From assembly GCA_021234535.1 (NCBI GenBank), contig CM037838.1, positions 25,087,969 through 25,151,968 of the forward strand: a stretch of DNA of 64,000 bases, written 5' to 3'. Both the position numbers and the translations under genes were made by a program. Numbering within the stretch: the stretch's first letter is position 1; every line of letters starts with the position of its first letter. Source of the stretch: Stichopus chloronotus. Its lineage: Eukaryota > Echinodermata > Holothuroidea > Aspidochirotida > Stichopodidae. Below are positions 26,001 to 41,000 of this stretch, in pieces. The notes under the pieces are model-generated. The model had not been told where the DNA came from, did no database searches, and worked only from the letters and a program-made list of their open reading frames with translations.

Positions 26001-29000
26001 ATCACTACACAGGGAAGGTAGATACCCACAAAGACCACTGTGACAAAAGATGAAACATTCAGCCCATGGGCTAATCTGTCAAATCCATGGAACTGATCAC
26101 TTCATTACCATAATGGCACATTCTGAAAGAAATCTGACAGGGAGAGTTGGTGGGAGGGGAGGTAGTGAGTTTGATGACCAGGAACAGGGATGAAATGGTG
26201 GAGCAGGTCACAAGACAGATAAACAGGCTAAAGGTGACAGAGTGAGGTGTAGGAGTGAGGCAGTTGTCACAATACAATGCCACAGGGCAGATCCAATCCT
26301 TTGAAAAGTATCACACCAGTGGCGTTCTGTCGGTATTTTTGTCCAAGTTGGACACGTTACACCGATATCTGATCCTGTTTATCTTCCTGTAAATTGTCCT
26401 GATCCGTTCTAATCTGATACATCTCTACAGAGAAGTAAATTTCAAGACCATTTCTTTATTTTTGGCTCCTGTCTGATGAACATAGTCTTAAGAACTGACG
26501 TCATGCCACGATTGGTTGACATTCTGCTTTAGCATCTGTCAACACTGCCTCATGAGACTGCGTGCCATCACCAAATTTTAGCTCTTTTCAACTGAATTTT
26601 GGATAACATTTTTTACCAGAAACTTGCAAAAGTTGATTTGGTATCGAATTTGATAGCGCTCCAGTGTGACCTACATTAAAGGCTACTTAACCAGACGGCC
26701 AATGCGAAGGATTACACCTTGAAAATGCATGTTAGCCTCTAAAGACTGATAACCCCACAGAGTGATACAGCAAAACAAGAGAGGGTACCATGCTGTCTGG
26801 AAGTGAGAAGTGGAACATATCCGCAAAATACACGGCATGTTGAAAGGGAATTCGGGAAATAAAAAAAAAATCACACTTAGTGAGCACTCACCTGTACAAG
26901 GCATTCAAATTGAAACATACAGACTCCAAGTTCAGCCATGCTTGGCTTGAAGATTTCTCTAAGCCTGTAGTCCTGCATAAGTTTAACAAGCACACAAAAA
27001 GCTTCTTCTTCTGGCATCTGGAAAAAAAAAAACATATGAAAAACCTCTAAATCTATCATATTATCTATCATCTATTATTTATCATATATTGCATAACTCC
27101 AGAAAAATAAAAAAAAAATCTGTGTCTGATATCTATGTGGATCAATTGGGTATTGCTTTAACTGGAAAATGAATTGTATGATTGCTATTGTCAGAATTTG
27201 CTTTCATGTGAGCACTCTATAGGACATACACCTTTTTCACAGTGCTAGGGTCACTATTATTTAGTTAATTTTAAGCACGGATGACAATATGTGTTACGGG
27301 TGTGCACATTCATGGGACGAATAAAATATCACTTTAAGTCTACTTATGCAATTAAACTACAAAAAACTCCTAACTTTCCTCTAGCAATGCTGAAATGCAT
27401 AATCAGGACTAAAACAAGCATTCATTCATTTGTGTGTAAATGACACAAACATGTTGACTTCTGGGACAATGCAATGCCTGTCTGCATCTGATGAAAGCCA
27501 CTCACCAATTTGTAGCACTCTAGTTTCTAAAATTATGAAAAAACACTGTTCCATTTCCTTAGTGATAATTCTAAATTCAATAAAGCAGGTGACCCAAGAA
27601 ATGCTGGCTCTGCTAAAATAGCCACATGATGTGTGGATACTAAAACTCACTATGGGGCAACTACGACAGTTTCGCAATGTCTGCAGCAATTTTATTTGAT
27701 TACTCATGCAAAATATTAGTAGGAATAAGACGACAATAAGCTGTTCATACATTTTCCTTGTAGTCATGCCAGAGGACAAGCAGTTTCTCTTTGACATGAA
27801 ACATTCCTGCCATCCGTGAAGTTTTACGGAGGTGCTGTTTGCCACAAAGCGATAAAATGAACAATTTTGTGAAGAGGCAACATTGAAAGAAGTTTTGTTC
27901 TGCTTTACTTAATATTATACTTCGTTAAGAGTCTGCAAGATGTAAAAAATGTGTGTGTTATATTCTGTCTGACTGAGCCTAATGAATTATGAAACAATGC
28001 TGACAACTGATATGTAAAAAGCCCTGGATACAACTCTTTCCATTCACAATATTCTATACACAGTACTTCAAGTCCAAAGTGCTTTCCTCCTGACTCGGTA
28101 AATCACATGATAAAGCATGGACCACAGGGGAACAAGTAAACGCAACTATAGTGACTCATTTTCAGTTTCTTTGGGATGAAAAAACCAGGGATACAAGCCA
28201 CTTCAAAAACAGACTTAACAAACATACCAGCTGGAGAATATTGCTACAAACATTCAAACTGACGTTATGATTTCATTACATGTTATACCACTTTGAGCAA
28301 CGAGTGTTACCGAATGTCCCCGTTTGCGGGTCACCTGACACTCACCTGCATCAGAAGAAGACCAACAATGAAGGCACTACCCTGGCAATATCCAACCTCT
28401 TTATCGTGTAGTGAATAAGCCTGGTTTGAAAGAGATGAAAGAAGGAAACAATGAAATCATAAATTGCAAAAACTATGTTCATTCATATTCATACTTATCA
28501 AGAATCCTCAACTCCTACTGGCCCATTACAGTCAGGTGACCGTGGTTTATCCTTGGAAGACCGTACAGTAATGTATTCAAGGTGCTACCTTTTCTCAGGA
28601 TTTGTTTTCAGTAAAAAATGTGATAATTCACAAACCCAAATTTTCTTTTGTTTTCGTCATTCCCATCAAAAACTTGCTGTGTATAAATGAACAGGATTAA
28701 TCACCGCTGGACTTGTACATTAAACAAAGGATCATGCACTCTTGGGGATTAATGCTATCAGTGAATGCACTCTGGCTGCACCCTTGTGCATCGTTTGCAT
28801 TAACCCCCAATCATGCAGTATCATCCGGTATTGATTAAAACTCTTACTGGACCTGCAGTACCAAATGGCAGTGGTAGCTGTTATGGAACGTATTTCTGAT
28901 TTAATAAATTAAAGGAGCGGAGATATATGGAATGTATTTCTGATTCAACAAATTAAAGGAGCAGAGTAAGAAAGTATTTTACAGTGACCATTATACAGTC

Positions 29001-32000
29001 TTGCTCCACATGATTCCATAAATATGCATAATAGCATACATGTGTACCAACTAACTATTTCAACTCTACACAACTGGTTTAGTGAAAAATGCAGCTGATG
29101 TTCAAACCTTTTTCTTAAGTATGTGTCCCTCTCTTTCACTTAACATAAATTTTGAACTTTTTTTTTTAATTTTTTTTTATTAAAAATGTTTTTGGTCAAC
29201 AACATTGGCTGTTTACTAAATTTCTGATAAAAATCTTTGCATAGTAAATATTTTCACTTCATCCGCTTTTCATGTCCAATTTTGCAACACTTGTATTCTC
29301 AGTATGAGTCCGTGTGAATAACATGTTCATTCATCATTAGGTTTCTATCAACTTGTAACTTAATCGTAACTGTTTGTATTATTGTAACTGTTTGTGTTGT
29401 CAATTTTTAAAGTGCACTGCAGGATGGTATGAGATTGAAATGATCATATATAGAGTGGTTCAAAGCTAAGGAAATTGTATCAACTCATCTGGGGTGCAGA
29501 GTAGCCAAAAAATAATGAAAATAATGACGTACCCTTTGTAAGTACACTTTTGCTCTATGTTTGACTTAGTTTAACTTTAGGACCAATCACATCCCCCTTC
29601 GTTTATTCAAGTTTAACATATAAATGTTTATACTGCATAACTTTAATGCACAAAATTGCTGTGACATATTCTGCTGACTAGCAGGGTTCACATTTACAGT
29701 TTAAAGTGAAGTAGTCTTTGACTAGCAAGTTAGGTGACACTGAGATTTGAATTTCAATTTGCTTGCTTGTTGTTGTTTGGGTGACTGCCAAAGCTAGGAC
29801 AAATTATATCAAAATGGGTAATCGCAGATTACTGTACCTTGTTGCTACGCTACAAATATCAACATCAATAGTAAAAATTTAAAATTAAAAGCAGATTGTT
29901 ACTAGAGATTGGATTCTCAAGGACACTATACTTTTTACAAAGTTAACTCTATTGATTGTAACAATTACTCATCCACCAAAGTCAGTGTTTGTGTTCGACT
30001 TCACAATTCAGTGGTTACATATTGAAGATAATCCAGTGTTAACATGCAAGTAAAAAATTCTAAATAATACCAAGAAACATCAGGAACAAACTCTGCAAAT
30101 GATGGAAAAATGGTGCTTTTTCTGCCAATAAATCGATAGCACCAGTATAAAAGATAACGATCAGATGAATGTAGCTGGTAAGACCAACAGTTAATGTCTT
30201 TCACAAAATGGAAAAGGCCCCCCAAAAAAAAGAACCAAATGTTTAAAATAATGCTGATGGGACCATTAACCATACTGTAGAAAAGGAAAAATGTCCTGCT
30301 TATATGGCTACTGTAGTTGTGTGATACTGTACAGTCTACCCTTATGACAAGTATTGGATCGAATTCAGCTTTCACCTTCATCACATTAAATAAAGTTTCT
30401 TGGCCGGGTCCATCCTTCTCCTTGAAGAATTCATGTTCAGGATACGTCCTAGCTATGTCCCGCCGGATGACCCTCTCGCACGTCGAGTGCATCTTCAGGT
30501 ATTCTGCATACTTGGCTTTCAATGGAGAATTGTAAGCATTGCACAGTAACTGCCAAACAATGCCACGGAAGTGATGTGGAATGCCCATTCGTACTAAATC
30601 CTGGCAAACATCAAAAAAGAAGATTACGTGCAATACAGGTAGAGCACTAATTTTGCAAAACTCGCCTTGAAGAAGTTTCAACAATCACTATCAATCACTA
30701 CAATTCAATAGATTTGATAATGAGAGGTGAAATTCAATATAAAACAATTGAAAAAGGTGGACATACGTGACTGTCAATAAACTTTTACAAAATTTCAACA
30801 AAATCCATGGATATCAAAATGTAATCAAGGTAACTGGAGCTGTTTTGAATAGTTGTGTAGGTAGGTAAGGACCAAAGTAAATTTGTAGGTCAATCATGGG
30901 TGAAACCTGGGTACAAATAAGACATTTGCTACCCAGTTCCCAAATTGCCAAATTGCACCTACTACACATAGCAAATAATGTGTAGAACTACTCCCTGTTT
31001 GTACCTATAGACACTCAAACAAGCTCGAAAAAATTAAATCCAATTGCTTAAAGATGAAAAAAAAATAAAAAACAGGAAGCAAGAAGTTCAAAACGCATTT
31101 TTTTTAAAGGAGTATATAGAGTATGGGAAGGTGCACAAAGAGCACTGGTACTAAAGATCACTGCTCATTAACTATTACATTTACAGTACAGTACTGTGGG
31201 AATGTCAATTGATATCAATGATGAAGTCGACATTTTGGTTGGCCACATACTTACCTGACAGGAATGAGTAGAAATTACTCGATTTTGATTTTAAGGAATC
31301 GATTAAAACACTAGTCAATACCACACATTACTAGAGACTATTGTATCATGCAAAGAATAGAGGCTAAAACAGAGTGAGGAGTTTCCTGTAAAGTAGCTCT
31401 CAAGTTTACCCACATACTGCATTCCTATCTGTAAAACGTATTGTTGCTTTCATCTGACTAACATCAATATCTTTGTTTTTGACACAAACCAACAAAAACA
31501 CATTAGCCACAACACTGTCAGCCAATGCTTTCCTTTCATTCTTTTTCATAGTCACTCTAAAGTCAAGGTAGAATTACATTTAACTTGACATTAACCACAA
31601 AATACATATTCTCTTACATTGACACGGCAATGAATTACAATGCAAAGTATTACAAACAAATAGGAACACGAGCAGTACACAAGGCACAATACAGTACCTA
31701 GACATTTACTCAAATGACAGTTCAAATAATGAACAAAGATAAACAATTTATAAACTTCAAGAAACTAAAATGTCAAACATTTTCAGAGATTCTCTATTAC
31801 TGCTACATTACATAGGCACTTGCCCTTATTTTACATTGCTCTGGCACTTTCTCTTTTGTCTTCTCCTGTAACTTTGCAAACATTTGGATAATTGCAAATT
31901 TGACACTTCAGCACCCTCTTTCTGAGGGTGTGCAGACAAAGAACAGAGTGGGTGTGTCACATTACACTGGAGGTGGTCTTGACACAATCATGACGTTTCA

Positions 32001-35000
32001 TTCACATATATTACTGTACTTGCAGAATGGACAGTTTAGACAATGTGTTGTAAGTACACTCCCCAAATACATATGTGACTTGTTTTTCTCTCCAGTCATA
32101 TTTACCTAGACTCAAGTGCAATTGAACTCCGCACAAATGGGTAAAAAAAAACAAATAAAAGATTATATTTTAGCATGCAAAAGGAAACAAGACTCAGATA
32201 CTGACACAAGGCTAGAATATGGTCCATACTGTACTTGTACAGAAGAAAAAAGTACAATAGTTATGTAGTGATAGGTAAGTGAAGGAGAAAGTAAACACTG
32301 CCATCAATTTGCATGGAACATGTTTCAGAATACATGGATGTCAAAAGCAGTTCTTTTCTGAGAGATGGAAGAATCATTTCAAGAATCTCAGAATTTAAGT
32401 GGTTAAAGTATTTCATACAGTAGCTGCATCACACTCACGTGGTTAGAACACTGTACTGAACGTTAGTATTTAAGTCAAAGGGTAAGAAGACAATAGGTGC
32501 TAAAAGGTGTGAATTGATCTTGTGTGCTTGACAGCAGGCAACACAGGTGTAGTGTAATAAATTCACATAGTAGAGGTGCTGTCCAGGTGCATTAAATTCG
32601 AGACATAAATGGGCACAGCAATGAACAGGTGTGTTTACAAATTTAGCAATGCTCAACGTCCCTTCTGTGCCGTAAAGTACACAGTGTGCGCAACTTTTGG
32701 ATCAAGCAGGGAGTTGCTATTTTAGCAACTGGATCACATGGCACAGACAGTTTCTTGCCCATTGATTATAATAGTTTGTATGAATATTTTCAGTGGAGAT
32801 CTATAGGTACTGCAGTAGGTGTAATTGCATACAGTGTATCAAAGTGTTACTCGAACTTGACAAATGATCTTTTCACTGGCCATTAATTTCAAGTTCAGAG
32901 TGCTACATAGTGATGTAACCAGTCGATCATCATGCATGCACAGTAATACTCAGTACAGCTGACATACGTCCAGTGAAAAAAAGGCAATGTACATTCCAGT
33001 ATTGTACTGGCACATGCACACATTGTACATGCAGTATGTACTGATTAATGGCCGATCACAGTGCTGTACCTGCCACATATTCCAAGTCTGAAGAGAGAAG
33101 ACTACATCACTGCACTTCAGATTGACAGACAGACAGACAGACAGAGAGACAGAGATGCACAGTGTATAGACACTGAAAAACAGAACTGCTGTAAAAAATC
33201 GAAGGAAGTGCATTTCGATTGCCCTTAATTCTCTACAGATTTAGATCAGAGAGGAGTAACTTACAGATCCTGATTGAATTAATTGAAACTTTAAAACGAC
33301 AGCATCTTACAATACACGGGCTCTACACAAGTCAGGTCGAGTGCGAGACGACATGACAAAACAGGTTACTCAGAGTCGACTGACAGGATGGAGAATAATT
33401 TGCCTGTGGTCGACAACGCTGCACACGATATACTGTACTGTTCTGTGCAAATCAAACACAGTACCACATGTCTGCTTGTAATGATACCGCGACACCCTTT
33501 CCTTCCAAATCGTTCAGGAATTCAAGATACCCCGTGTGTTCTGTCATGTGCAGTTGTGGAGATCTGTTCAGTGCAGTAGAACATTATCAACACATTGTCC
33601 CAGCATCTCTTTGCTCACCTCAGCAGTATTCTAGCAGGGCATAGCAACTCGACCCTGATTTAAAGCATCTACTGTACAGCAATGTGCAAGATGCTACATG
33701 GGGATTGTCGTTGCATGCTTGTGGTTCTTGCCACAATTTCCAGATTTCAGCAACATCCCCATCGGGGACATTTCCTTGAATTTACGGTACCAGAGGCGAA
33801 CCTCAACCGTATTACCAGCAAAATTCCTATCTTGTTTCATTCTAAGAGATATATTTAATTATTGACTTATGGCATAGGCGTACTGATAGGTGAGCATTGC
33901 AGATTCAAGAAAAGAAATTCATGAAGAATATAAAATGCTCAATCTCCAACTTTGAACAACCCTGGGGGCCCATTCCACAGAGTTACGCTCAACCTTACGT
34001 TGATTTATCTAAAGCAGTCCTGTAGAAATCAAGCTTAGGACAGATCTTAAAGTAACTCATAGTGGAACAGGGCCCTGACCAGGCACGATTTAGATACGTG
34101 AATGACACAATGACATTTCTTGTGGCCGTCAATCAGTCTGGGACAAATTTTCCAAAATCAAATGTCATTTTGTCCTTACAAAGTAATATTCAAAATGCAC
34201 CATCTTATGCATTCGGTGACTGAATCTAAACATTCATGCTTTTGCTTGTCAATGAACAGAGGGAGCAACTATCAGTGAACACTTCAAGGCACAGTAATAC
34301 AGTATATATAAAAACTGCAATGAACTTCCAAGAAAAATTGAATGTGTACGAATTCCAACCGTTTGCAATGCTGCAAATGAGGCTACACTTCGTAACTGTA
34401 TCTGCAACTTTAATAAGCTATTGCATAGCTAGAGTTATGCAATGGAATAATTTCAAAAAGCATGAAACTTAAGATGGGCCACACATTTGAAGACTGCCGA
34501 CAATTAAGTTTTAAAAGAATGAGATCAGATGACATAATCATTTTATGTAAAGTATGACGATCAAAGGTTACTGTTTACAAGTAGAGGTACAGAAGAGGAA
34601 ATGCATTATGAAACATGCAACTGTTGATTCATGGTAATAATCAATGTATGTGTTGGTTACTAATACTTGCAGTAACGCTCTAGCCCCTCTATGATTCTAA
34701 ATGTATATATTATTACTAGTAGATTTCATTAACAAACGCCGATTTTTCAGGTCTGTTCCATGATTTCAAAGTGAAATACACTGAACTTTGAATTTCGATA
34801 CCTACATCTGACACTCAATCTGGAATGTTTGTACACTATGATATACGCCAGGCTTATGGCGAGTATGTGCTCATATTCATGTCCTTGCACAGTTGCCTCA
34901 TAGATACTGTCCTCATACTCATGAGATTTGATTGGTACTCAGTTCACAGATTTTGAAAGCTCTGCACACTGTGAGGGCTGATGCAAAATTTTGTACAAGT

Positions 35001-38000
35001 TTTGTACTCAAGAAAAAAGGGATCTCATCTGACCTTATTGGTACTCACAATACAGACACAACCTTTGAACTCGTACTGTACTCATGACATAGCAATTGTT
35101 CTCACACTACAAGATTGGCAGAAAAAAGAACTGTACATAAGAGGTTTGAAAACAAACAACTGCTCTTAAACCAATCAACCTCCCTATTCCAGGTGTTTCT
35201 TTTACAGTACACCATGGATACAGTAGACTGTAGATATGATAATTTTTAAGAAGAGAATGAAGAAAACTGATTTTTTTTTGTAGGTAACATACAGATGCTT
35301 GGTAAATCTTCAATGCTATCAAATACAAATATGTCACACATATTGTAGAAGAAATGGCAAGTTCACTGGCAACAAACTACTGAATTCCATGCATTTGGTC
35401 AACATAGCATTAAAGGTAGTGTTTATCATTAGATATCTGCATTCTCAAACTGCCCAAATTAAAGTGTACAGTACCAAGGGGGTGAGTTGTACAGTATATG
35501 CTGAAGGGTGGTAGAGACATCTCAACCTGTCTGACCAAAAATAGGGAGATCTTCATTTTTCAGAGCCAAAAAAATGGAGAGATTTTGTGGAACACAGCCT
35601 GGAGGTTGGTTACTTTTGACAGACATGATACACTAGAAGTAGTTAATCAATACGGTGAGAAAATCATCACACACACTCATACAGTGAAAGTCGCCTTTGT
35701 TTTAGTGCCTTTGTCTGTATATGTTGCATCTACATAAACTCTGAAACATATTCACCAATAGTAGCAAGGTACATGCAAACTGATAAAGAAACCTGCCAAG
35801 TGCAATCATAATTCTACCGATTGTGGACAATAATCTGTTTTTTTAGAATGCTTTCTTTGTTTTTGGATAATTGGTAAAATAAAGTTAGTGGTACCTGTTT
35901 AGGCTATTTTCCAAAATGTTGTGACCAGGAACAATACAAAAAAAAACTGGGGGAAGAGTATCAGAAACTGGGAGGCTGGAAGATCTGGACAAAAACTGGG
36001 AAAGTTGACAGGATGGTGTGGGAGGGGGGATGAACCTATTGCAAATTTGACAATTGTGCCAACTCCCAAACTGTATGCTTTTACAATTACTGCATCAAAT
36101 GACAAAAAATTAACCACACATATTTGTGTTATTACGAAGGCTGGTATGCTGTAGTTTCTCTCTGATTTACTATAACCTATGGTAAAGACTGACTTGTTGC
36201 CCTTCCATCTTAAAGCAGGATATGGTATGCTGTTTGAAGGGGAAAAAGTAGCCTATGCTGTTAATCCTCTATCATTCTCTTCACATTTGATATCACCTGG
36301 CAAACCATTTGCAGTATGCCACACTTCTTTTCAGGAGAAATTTCTTTAATTAGAGTGTTAATTACAAAAGAAAAGAGTGATCTACTTAATTTCTTCAGCT
36401 AAAAAATTAGTGAAAGCAGACCCTGTTGTGAATACTCCACAACAAAACTACTATTCATTTCATTTATTAAAACCAGTGTAAATGACAAGCATTCATAAAA
36501 GGAGTATAAAAATATTCAGAAATCAAAACTGTGAAAATGTTGTACTATGCAAACGCATTTCTTTTGGAATTAGGCTAATTTTGGACAAACACACTATAAT
36601 TTGGTAGGTTGTACAGCTTTTTAAGACTATGAGAAGTATAGCCAGTCCTTTGGTGTACTTTTCAAAACCATGGGTTAACTGCACATCCCTCTTAAACTTC
36701 AATTCACTGTAGCTCCACAACCTTTTCTATGGGAATATTTCGAGTACACAAGGTGATGGAAATAAAAACCACACCTTTATTGCTTGAGGAAACATAACAA
36801 TCTCCACAGAGTACATAATACAGTATGTGGAAGTCTGAATGTGTGTAATAACGCACATGTATGATTACTGAGTAAGGTTTTTCCTTCTGTACAGTAAAGC
36901 AGTGTGTGTGAGCTGTAAAGTAGCAAACAATAACTAATGTCCTTAGTAAATAAAGTACAGTATGTATCTCTTCTACTGTGTACTGAGGTCATCAAAATGT
37001 GGAGTTTACATAACTGTATGTATGCCATTGGCAAAGCATTAAACTACACTTGATACAGTATGGCTTTACAGTACTGTGCAATTCAATTCATATGGTAAGA
37101 TTCCCTCACAGACTGTACTATATAAATACCTTCAGCAGAGCAGTTGCCACAGTACCTGCAAATATTCAAACACTCTCATATTACAGAGTCACTTGTACAT
37201 ACAGTACTACAAATTAAAATAACAAACCACACCTTCGGGCTTCAGATTATTTTTCCATCTGATACAAACTGTGTGATAAATGCAAGACCCCAGGACATAC
37301 TTTAGGATAAACTGTTTTTGGAAGACAAAAGCAATGAAATACATTATCGATCTCATACAACGAGCTGTATGTGAATGCGCATACATAATTTGGATTGTTA
37401 TTACACATTAATTCTGCCACACATTAAGGGATTGGATAGTTCAAGAAGTGAAACATTAGGGAATGTTTCCTCTCTTTACTTGTGAAAGTCATACCTTAAT
37501 AATGTTCATGTTCTGTAAATAGATTTAAAGAAGTCTACTGAGCAGTGACACATTTCACTATGGAAATCTGCTACTTCACACAGACATGTATAACTTCAAA
37601 GAAGATATGCTGACTGTAGGTAAACTAGGTACTTCACATTCAATAAACAGCAAAGACTTATTACAACAATTTGCCGGTATTAAACGATACTCTATAACCT
37701 TGAGGCACCTGGAAATCTTTCTTGTCCAGACCTGTCCTTCTTCAATCAGCAAATTTATTTCAAAATTATGAACAAGAGATTTACGTGGGTTTGTACTTGT
37801 AGAAATGTAATTTTTCATTTAAGAACTTCTTAAACTGTCAGTTGCATTCATTTAAAGCACTGTGACTTGCCAACCTTAAAGAATGGCAAACCTACAGGGT
37901 CTCACAAAAAAACTTGGGAATCACATTCGTAACTTGGAGATTTTAAAGATGGTCAGTATGCTATTACGAAAAGTGCTTTCTAAACTGGTAAGGTTTACAT

Positions 38001-41000
38001 TTTTGCAAAATATATCACTTTTCTGAAAATGATAAATCTGTGATATACCCGCAACCTAAAACAACAACTGAAAGCATTAATCTTGGTCTACTGTAGATAC
38101 CACCATGCGATCTGGTGAGCATTTTTACCGTGAGACCATGCCTGAAATTGTTGCACTCAACAGTGAAACCTTCCAGGTGTGATCCACTTCCGTCCTTCAC
38201 TTGGGGAACGGACATCAATGTTTTTACTGCTCTCTCCAGGAATACTGGTAATGCTATTTATAGTTGTATGACTATTTTCAGTCAACAGTTTGGACTGAAA
38301 AATTTAGATTTCACCAGCCAAAAGAATTGGGTCGGTATAATAAGCTACTGTATATCACCCTTTTGACGGTAAAGGGCGGATATCGATAAAAAATGAGGGT
38401 GTTGGCATTATTTTACATTTTGTGGAATTCTGTTGAGGCGTTGACATTAAACTAAGCTACAGAAAAGAGCAGTGTCAGACCCTTAGTATGGTCTATAAAC
38501 AAAAACTTTATGTAACTGAGGGGAAGACACAAGATATGAATATGCATGTGGGGATGGACTCAATTTTAAATCAGCACAGTGATCGTTATTTCACTTACAG
38601 AAGTTTACACTAATCCATTTGGATGATGCTGAAGAAAATTCATTCAAAATTTTCTCTAGAAATATATTTTTTTGTGATGTTTTCCTTGATGATATTGTGA
38701 GAGATGGACATTTCAACAGAATTCAATGGTGTGAGAGACAGACAGTGTCCATCCTCACAACTTTTAAGCTCAATAATTTCCTTTTAAATTCATTTCATAA
38801 AAAGTTTGCTACAATACTTTTCAGGGATATATGATTTACAGTTGTCAATAGATGTGGAATCCTCCACGAATAAAATGATTTATGGATGCATTCAATCAAG
38901 TCTAACAAGACAAAGAAATGATGAGATGACATTGATGTGAAAGAAGGGTGAGCTGCTGAAACACTGATTACTATGTAAAATGATAGGATTATGAAAACTA
39001 CAGTAGGTGAGGAAGAATGAAATAAACATTGGTTGGGGCTGAGTGTAGGCAGGACTATCTTAAGTCCAGCACCAACATTGGACAGCATGATCTGCAATAG
39101 GAAAAGTTTGGGCTTAAACCCACCCCCCCCCCCCTCAGGTGACCAGAAACCATATTTCTTGTGTGTACTAAAACCAAATTTGCATTTTCTTTCCTTTATT
39201 TGCTGAGAGCTTGACATATATGGGGGGTTACAAATATTTTTAGCGACCACAAGTTTCTAAAATTGAGGGAGCTGAGATGCCCATGTCCCCTACCCTGATC
39301 CCCTCCCCTGATCCCCTCCCCTTATACTGTAGCCACTGATGAGAATGAAGTGTTTGAGTGTATATTCAGTCAAAGGACTACGTACAGGAGCAAATTAAAT
39401 AGCAGCAGAGACCCACATTGTGTTTATTCCAACAGCTAAATAAATGATATATGTATATACAGATGTTAAATACAGTGCAATGTATGCAGTTCTACTCAAA
39501 GTTTTGAAATTGCAAGGGGCAAACATCTGGGAAATGACTTTGCACTCTTCTAAAAATTAAACCTTTTTTTTTTTTTTAAAAAGTGTGATCCCACTGATAC
39601 AGGATCACGACCTTTGAGTAACAGCCAACGGTTATCACAACGTGACATGAGAACAACAAACGACACTGATAAAAACCTCAAGTGGAAAACACTCGAGGCA
39701 AATAATACACATATATGTTTCGAAAACCAGTTACTGTGGATGGTAACACTATCCCAGCTCTACTTTGGAGTGAAAGTGAACTATGGGATAATACCTTGAT
39801 GAACAAACAGAAACTTTTCTTCTGGAAACGACGAAATTGAAAGACGCTGACAGGACTGTTTGGTTTAAACCGGATAATAATGCATGGCTTATGTGTCATC
39901 ACTAATGAGTGGCCATTAATTATGTAATTTAACTCTTCTGTCAATGTTACTGCCATTCACAAACTGAAAACAACATCTACTGTACAATCTATCCAGACAC
40001 CGATACATAGGAACTGGGTAACACCACTGGTATTGTGGACAGTATCTGACGAAAGATAGAGCCAGAAAATGTTGCCAGTGAGACATTCCCATAGACATGT
40101 TTTCAAAAGAACTTCTTTTTTCTGTCCTTGGGACTTCTTCCTCATAAAAAATATTCCAAAAAGGAAAAAAGAAAAAGAAAATCAAAGCAAGGAGCCAAAA
40201 AAGAAGAAGAAAGATTTACTGATTTGAAAAGATTTAATTCATGCTTGTCTTTTCTTTTTTTAGGGTCTTATCAGGGTCTGCCAGGTTTCAAACCGTGATT
40301 TGCACTTTTCAAAGTTGCAGTAAAAAGAAATGTGTGGAGTACAGGTAATACATGTATACTCTTCAATGTTGTAACTACAGTATATACAGAACAGTACAGC
40401 AGTGTCACAAGGAACATGCACTATACACGCAGTACAGTATAGATCTGTATCAGCAAAGTTTCTGTTTAAAAGCATGGACAGTGCTGATCTGCTCTTGTCC
40501 ACCCTCCCCCCCCCAACCTCTCCAAGGAAGGAAGCAGCCACTTGCTTAAAGATCATTTCAATTACATAAAAAGTCACATGTAAATTAATGCTAGACAGTA
40601 GAGGCAAACACAGTTCAATGCTAAACATTACCTGTATGTGTATACATTGATACTAGAGTGTCTGGTAATGAACTCAATGAGGACTTGTCTCATCGGGCAA
40701 ATGGAAAGGAAATCAAATGAGGTGAAGACTCGAAATCAGGGAACGACAAAATGGGCGGGTCAAGTCCCACAATACCGTATAATGCATTCATTATGAACTG
40801 ACACAATATTTAAATGCCATTCATAAAGAACGGTCATAAAGCTCTTAGTGTATACTGTAGGACTAAGTAGTTCATGTGCTGCACAATGTTTGTATCTATC
40901 CTGATATCAGAGACATTCAAATGTTCAGTCACACAACAGAAACATTCAACCTATTGCTACAACCCACTCTCCTCCCCCTAAAATGTATGCCTGTGATCAT

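Noticed and set aside
30001..30684. 227-codon minus ORF taken as one protein
   Set aside because: Only 30376-30600 is EVI5 exon 3; the rest is intron read-through past the splice sites.
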